Shown here: in pieces, positions 26,144 through 29,134 of the stretch | Layout: each line of letters opens with the position of its first letter | Position numbering within the stretch: position 1 is the first letter of the stretch | NCBI GenBank assembly: GCA_964577275.1 | Contig: CAZNYR010000049.1 | Coordinates: 1 to 29,134 of the forward strand | Origin: UBA2561 sp964577275 | GTDB lineage: Bacteria > Bacteroidota > Bacteroidia > Cytophagales > Thermoflexibacteraceae | Direction: 5' to 3' | Length of the DNA: 29,134 nucleotides | Program-made: the position numbers and the translations under genes | Notes under the pieces: generated by a model | What the model was told of the DNA's origin: nothing | The model's input: the letters and a program-made list of their open reading frames with translations, nothing else | Databases searched by the model: none

Positions 26144-26878
26144 TTAGGCGGGTTGTTTGGCAATAAATCCTTCCAAAGATTTCAGGTTCATTTTGCCTGA
26201 ATAATAGGCTTTCCCGAAAATGACCGCCCAAACGCCCACATCTTCTAAGGCTTTGATATCATCCAGACTCGAAACGCCACCGCCCGCCATGATTTTGAGG
26301 TCAGGAAAACGTTTGGTGAGCGTTTTGTATAATTCTACGTTAGGTCCTTCTAATGCGCCCGATTTTTGAACATCCGAACATTTGAGATACAACAAACTGC
26401 GGTCATAAAAAGATTCGATAAAATCCAGCAGGTCGATTTCGGAAGCCTTTTCTTGTCCACGAATCATCAGTTTATCTCCAAAAGCATCCGCACTCAAGAT
26501 AATGCGTTCTCGCCCATAAGACATCATCCAACTGAAAAATAATTCGCGATTTGTAGCGGCAACACTCCCAACATTGATGATTTTTGCGCCATATTCAAAG
26601 GATTTGGTAATATCGCCATCCGTTTCGATACCGCCCCCAAAATCAATGGTCAGATTCGTATAATTGGCAATCAGTTCGAGCGTATCATAATTGGCAACGC
26701 TGCGGCGGCGAGAACCATCCAAATCCACCAAATGTAGATAATGTAAGCCATGCTCCTCGAATCGCATCGCCGCTTCCAAAGGAGTTTCTTCATAAATGGT
26801 CAAGTCATTGTAATTGCCCCGTGCGATACGGATACTTTTACCGTTCATGACCGTCAAAGAAGGAATGAGTTCAATCAT
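26144..26878 (-). CDS. HisA-like TIM-barrel protein with substituted catalytic residues
   Basis: The 244 residues align over the full length with HisA (ProFAR isomerase of histidine synthesis): LHLVDLDG, TIDFGGGIETD, INVGSVA, IMAGGGVSSLDDI and VIFGKA are all present. The phosphate-binding loops are therefore kept. Key active-site positions are changed. The catalytic Asp of the first strand (normally PAIDLIDGK; D8 in Thermotoga maritima) is Thr9 in IPSLTVMNGK. The TDIxxDG motif is SDVQKSG (Ser168, Ser173). The Trp after the second acid's strand is Gln142. The other acid (D127) is kept as Asp131. No his genes are adjacent. Automatic tools would probably name it hisA, but a paralogue with another substrate or a non-catalytic role is more likely. 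It is transcribed alone. Confidence 0.8.
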   Translation of the reverse strand: MIELIPSLTVMNGKSIRIARGNYNDLTIYEETPLEAAMRFEEHGLHYLHLVDLDGSRRRSVANYDTLELIANYTNLTIDFGGGIETDGDITKSFEYGAKIINVGSVAATNRELFFSWMMSYGRERIILSADAFGDKLMIRGQEKASEIDLLDFIESFYDRSLLYLKCSDVQKSGALEGPNVELYKTLTKRFPDLKIMAGGGVSSLDDIKALEDVGVWAVIFGKAYYSGKMNLKSLEGFIAKQPA

Positions 26879-26911
26879 AGTATTAACAGGTTAATGATAT
26901 TTGTTCTGTGA

Positions 26912-26940
26912 TGAAATTACCGTTTTCGTGTTTTTTGCAA
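26912..26940 (-). promoter_or_regulatory. Candidate promoter of the HisA-like gene
   Basis: On the minus strand TTG (26940-26938), an 18-bp spacer and TAATTTCA (26919-26912) resemble the Bacteroidota consensus with two changes, 33 bp before the ATG. Confidence 0.35.
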
Positions 26941-26950
26941 GCATTTTGAG

Positions 26951-26967
26951 TACTCAATCAATGAGTA
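26951..26967. promoter_or_regulatory. Dyad upstream of the HisA-like gene
   Basis: Perfect dyad TACTCA-ATCAA-TGAGTA, just upstream of the candidate -33 box. This is where an activator might bind. Related half-sequences recur at 27130-27144 and 27353-27367. Confidence 0.35.
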
Positions 26968-27477
26968 TCAAGAAATTAAATTCGGACGTGAGTTTTACGC
27001 CATGAACTTACACCTCTACCTCCAAATTTACCGAAAAAAAAACAAAAACTATAATTTTTGGGCAAGGCTTTCTTATGAAACTCATATTTTCATGATTTAA
27101 ATATTTAATTATAAAACATAAAACATTGTTAATCAATAAGTTATGATGTGCCTATCTCGTTGATTTCAATTTTTTTGATAAATAATTCATAATTCTAACC
27201 GTAGAAATACTGAAAATCAGCACACCATAAAAAAAGTCGCCAAAACATGAAAAGCCCTTTCTAAATTGAAAATATTTTGAGTAGCTTTAGGTTTTAATGT
27301 CCCAATCAGTTTATGAATTAGTATCAAACATTGAAACGATGTAATTATTTGATAATCAATGAGTTATATTCAAATCAAATAAAGAACTACATCTGCCTCA
27401 ACACTTTTTTATGAAAGATAATGTAGGGCTACTATTCTTCGCTACAAGCCCCAAATTTTGAACATATTGTACAAACC
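26968..27477. other. Long AT-rich intergenic region
   Basis: About 500 bases between divergent genes without a supported coding frame. The near-identical sequences TAATCAATAAGTTAT (27130-27144) and TAATCAATGAGTTAT (27353-27367) are present, each preceded by AAACATTG. No clear promoter for the Nudix gene was found. Confidence 0.5.
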
Positions 27478-28125
27478 ATGAAAATTTATACCGAAGAAAT
27501 TTTATTGCATATCCTAAAAAAACCCAGACAAATCACAGGAGAAGGCATTTATCTTAAAGTCCAATCAGCAAAAGAAATTATTGAAATTTATGATAAAGTC
27601 AAAACAGGCAAAATCAGCGGGGTGCGGGTTTATTATTTTGAACCTGCGGATTATCCGAAAATTATATCCGATTTCAAACGCAATTTTGAGGTCATTGAGG
27701 CGGCGGGCGGCATCGTAAAAAAAGACGATAACATTCTGTTTATCAAACGATTACAAAAATGGGATTTCCCCAAAGGAAAACTCGAAAAAGGCGAAAAAAA
27801 ACGCTTTTGTGCCATCCGCGAAGTCCAAGAAGAATGTGGCGTGCGGGTCGAAATTACCTATAAAATCGGCGTAACGTGGCATACATTTTTGAGGTCAGGA
27901 AAAAATCGACTCAAAAAAACACACTGGTACGCCATGAATTGTCTGGACGATGCACAAATGCAACCCCAACAACAGGAGGACATCACCGAAGTGCGCTGGT
28001 TTGAGAAAAACCAAACACGCATGGCACTAAATAACACGTACAATACGATTCGGAAAATTTATCGGAAATATTTGGAAAAAGAAACGATAGAAAAACAAAA
28101 CTTGCCGAATGATTATTCAAAATAA
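27478..28125 (+). CDS. Nudix hydrolase
   Basis: The 215-residue protein contains a full Nudix box at residues 100-122 following the pattern GX5EX7REUXEEXGU: G100, E106, then REVQEECGV. AAGGIVKKDDNILFIKR and WDFPKGK precede it as expected. The enzyme hydrolyses a nucleoside diphosphate linked to another group; the substrate cannot be told from the motif. About 70 residues precede the Nudix fold (MKIYTEEILLHILKK onward) and form a small extra domain of unknown role. The C-terminus is basic and helical. The gene lies 88 bp before mazG, also a nucleotide-cleaning enzyme, on the same strand. Confidence 0.88.
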   Translation: MKIYTEEILLHILKKPRQITGEGIYLKVQSAKEIIEIYDKVKTGKISGVRVYYFEPADYPKIISDFKRNFEVIEAAGGIVKKDDNILFIKRLQKWDFPKGKLEKGEKKRFCAIREVQEECGVRVEITYKIGVTWHTFLRSGKNRLKKTHWYAMNCLDDAQMQPQQQEDITEVRWFEKNQTRMALNNTYNTIRKIYRKYLEKETIEKQNLPNDYSK

Positions 28126-28147
28126 ATGACAATATTATTTATTTTTT
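28121..28147 (+). terminator. Weak terminator after the Nudix gene
   Basis: AT-only arms AATAAAT/ATTTATT around a nine-base loop, followed by TTTT. The stem includes the stop codon. Weak pairing means read-through into mazG is possible. Confidence 0.4.
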
Positions 28148-28176
28148 AATAAAAAATTACATGAATTTGCAATTTT

Positions 28177-28184
28177 TATTTTTG
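28177..28184 (+). promoter_or_regulatory. Possible -7 element of mazG
   Basis: TATTTTTG matches TAnnTTTG and lies 29 bp before the ATG. No TTTG is found at the proper upstream distance. Confidence 0.35.
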
Positions 28185-28213
28185 TCAAAATTTAAAATTA
28201 AATCATCAAATCC

Positions 28214-29020
28214 ATGAACCACATCAATCCTGATAATCCGAGATATACCGAGCAGTTCAGGCGTTTATTAGCCATCATGAACGACCTGCGAGAAAAATGC
28301 CCTTGGGACAAAACACAAACCATGCAATCAATTCGGTATCTTTCGATTGAAGAGGTGTACGAATTATCGGATGCCATCTTAAACTCTGATTTACAGGAAG
28401 TTAAAAAAGAATTAGGCGATATGCTTTTGCACGTAGTATTTTATGCCAAAATTGCTTCTGAAACACAAGATTTTGACATTGGCGATGTCTTGGAAGGCAT
28501 TTGCGATAAATTAATTCGGCGACATCCGCATATTTATGGCGATACAAAAACTGACAATCCGGACGAAGTAAAACGAAATTGGGAAAAAATAAAATTAGCC
28601 GAAAAAGAGGGAAATCAAACCGTATTGGGCGGCGTGCCAAAATCCTTGCCAGCTTTAATCAAGGCGCAACGCATCCAAGAAAAAGCACGGGGAGTAGGGT
28701 TCGATTGGGAGCATAAAAATCAAGTATGGGAAAAAGTCGAAGAAGAAATCCGTGAATTACAGCACGAATTAAACCCTGATAATCAACAAGTTCATCAAGA
28801 AAAAATCGAAGCTGAATTTGGAGATTTACTTTTCGCACTCATTAATTATGCTCGATTTATTGGAGTAAATCCCGAAACGGCACTCGAAAAAACAAATCTT
28901 AAATTCATTAAAAGATTTAATTATATCGAAGTCCAAAGCCAAAAAGATGGTAAAACTTGGGACGACATGAGCCTCGCCGAAATGGATGTCTATTGGGAAA
29001 ATGCCAAAAAATTAGGCTAA
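28214..29020 (+). CDS. mazG: Nucleoside triphosphate pyrophosphohydrolase MazG
   Basis: The 268-residue length fits MazG (263 in Escherichia coli). The N-terminal domain has REKCPWDKTQT followed by EEVYELSDAI (Glu46, Glu47 and Glu50 as metal ligands) and ELGDMLLHVVFYA (Glu66, Asp69). The second all-alpha MazG domain repeats the pattern with EEIRELQHEL and EAEFGDLLFALINYAR. IRRHPHIYGD and RIQEKARGVGFDW are typical linkers. The enzyme hydrolyses NTPs, including non-canonical ones, to NMP and pyrophosphate, and in some bacteria limits ppGpp under stress. It works in the cytosol. It ends at a bidirectional terminator. Confidence 0.95.
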   Translation: MNHINPDNPRYTEQFRRLLAIMNDLREKCPWDKTQTMQSIRYLSIEEVYELSDAILNSDLQEVKKELGDMLLHVVFYAKIASETQDFDIGDVLEGICDKLIRRHPHIYGDTKTDNPDEVKRNWEKIKLAEKEGNQTVLGGVPKSLPALIKAQRIQEKARGVGFDWEHKNQVWEKVEEEIRELQHELNPDNQQVHQEKIEAEFGDLLFALINYARFIGVNPETALEKTNLKFIKRFNYIEVQSQKDGKTWDDMSLAEMDVYWENAKKLG

Positions 29021-29074
29021 AATAAATCAAAAATCATATTTTCTTACATTTATAATTTTAGTTATAATCCATAA

Positions 29075-29113
29075 AAAAAACTCGTTGCACTTGCCGTACT
29101 ATACGAGTTTTTT
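29075..29113. terminator. Bidirectional terminator after mazG
   Basis: Perfect arms AAAAAACTCGT/ACGAGTTTTTT around a 17-base loop, giving T-runs on both strands. It lies 54 bp past the mazG stop near the window edge. Confidence 0.85.
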
Positions 29114-29134
29114 ATCCGTCTTTTATGTCGTGAT

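Overview
The window looks like chromosomal DNA from a member of the phylum Bacteroidota, most likely a Cytophagales- or Saprospirales-like organism. Four things point there. It carries SprA and a PorP/SprF protein of the type IX secretion system (T9SS). It carries a giant adhesin with the type B (gliding-motility-associated) sorting domain. Promoters match the Bacteroidota pattern TTTG-N19/20-TAnnTTTG. Genes are AT-rich and mostly lack Shine-Dalgarno sequences. No transposase, integrase, tRNA, rRNA, phage gene or CRISPR array was seen.

Layout, left to right. 1-271 (-): the start of a small exported protein that runs off the left edge. 555-2913 (+): a CHASE2 membrane protein followed by an exported FecR-like/TPR-like protein, ending in a strong terminator. 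3149-3883 (+): a GIN-domain (DUF2807) lipoprotein. 3977-4186 (-): a small two-helix membrane protein. 4410-9883 (-): a PorP/SprF outer-membrane protein and, upstream of it, a 1383-residue adhesin with leucine-rich repeats, eight Ig/PKD-like repeats and a type B T9SS signal, preceded by a long structured leader. 10324-10407 (+): the small SRP RNA. 10725-12794 (+): a PrkA-family AAA protein. 13371-14465 (+): an exported protein with a C-terminal SPOR-like domain. 14609-15271 (+): a flavin nitroreductase of the iodotyrosine deiodinase type. 15692-23302 (+): SprA. 23497-25125 (-): 1-pyrroline-5-carboxylate dehydrogenase. 25293-26021 (-): BshB1 of bacillithiol synthesis. 26144-26878 (-): a HisA-like TIM barrel lacking key catalytic residues. 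27478-28125 (+): a Nudix hydrolase. 28214-29020 (+): MazG.

The unifying theme is the cell surface. SprA is the outer-membrane translocon of T9SS. The large adhesin is a typical type B cargo, and its co-directional PorP/SprF neighbour is the usual partner for exporting or attaching such cargo. The GIN lipoprotein, the SPOR protein and the CHASE2/FecR-like pair are further envelope proteins. The right-hand part is housekeeping: proline/glutamate catabolism, low-molecular-weight thiol synthesis and nucleotide-pool sanitation (Nudix, MazG).

I do not see a clear, wholly new multi-gene system. The best leads are the HisA-like protein with substituted catalytic residues (26144-26878), the nitroreductase with the complete iodotyrosine-binding triad (14609-15271), the structured leader of the adhesin gene (9884-10080), and unusual extensions or inserts in PorP/SprF and SprA. 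All homology statements come from reading motifs by eye; no database search was run.
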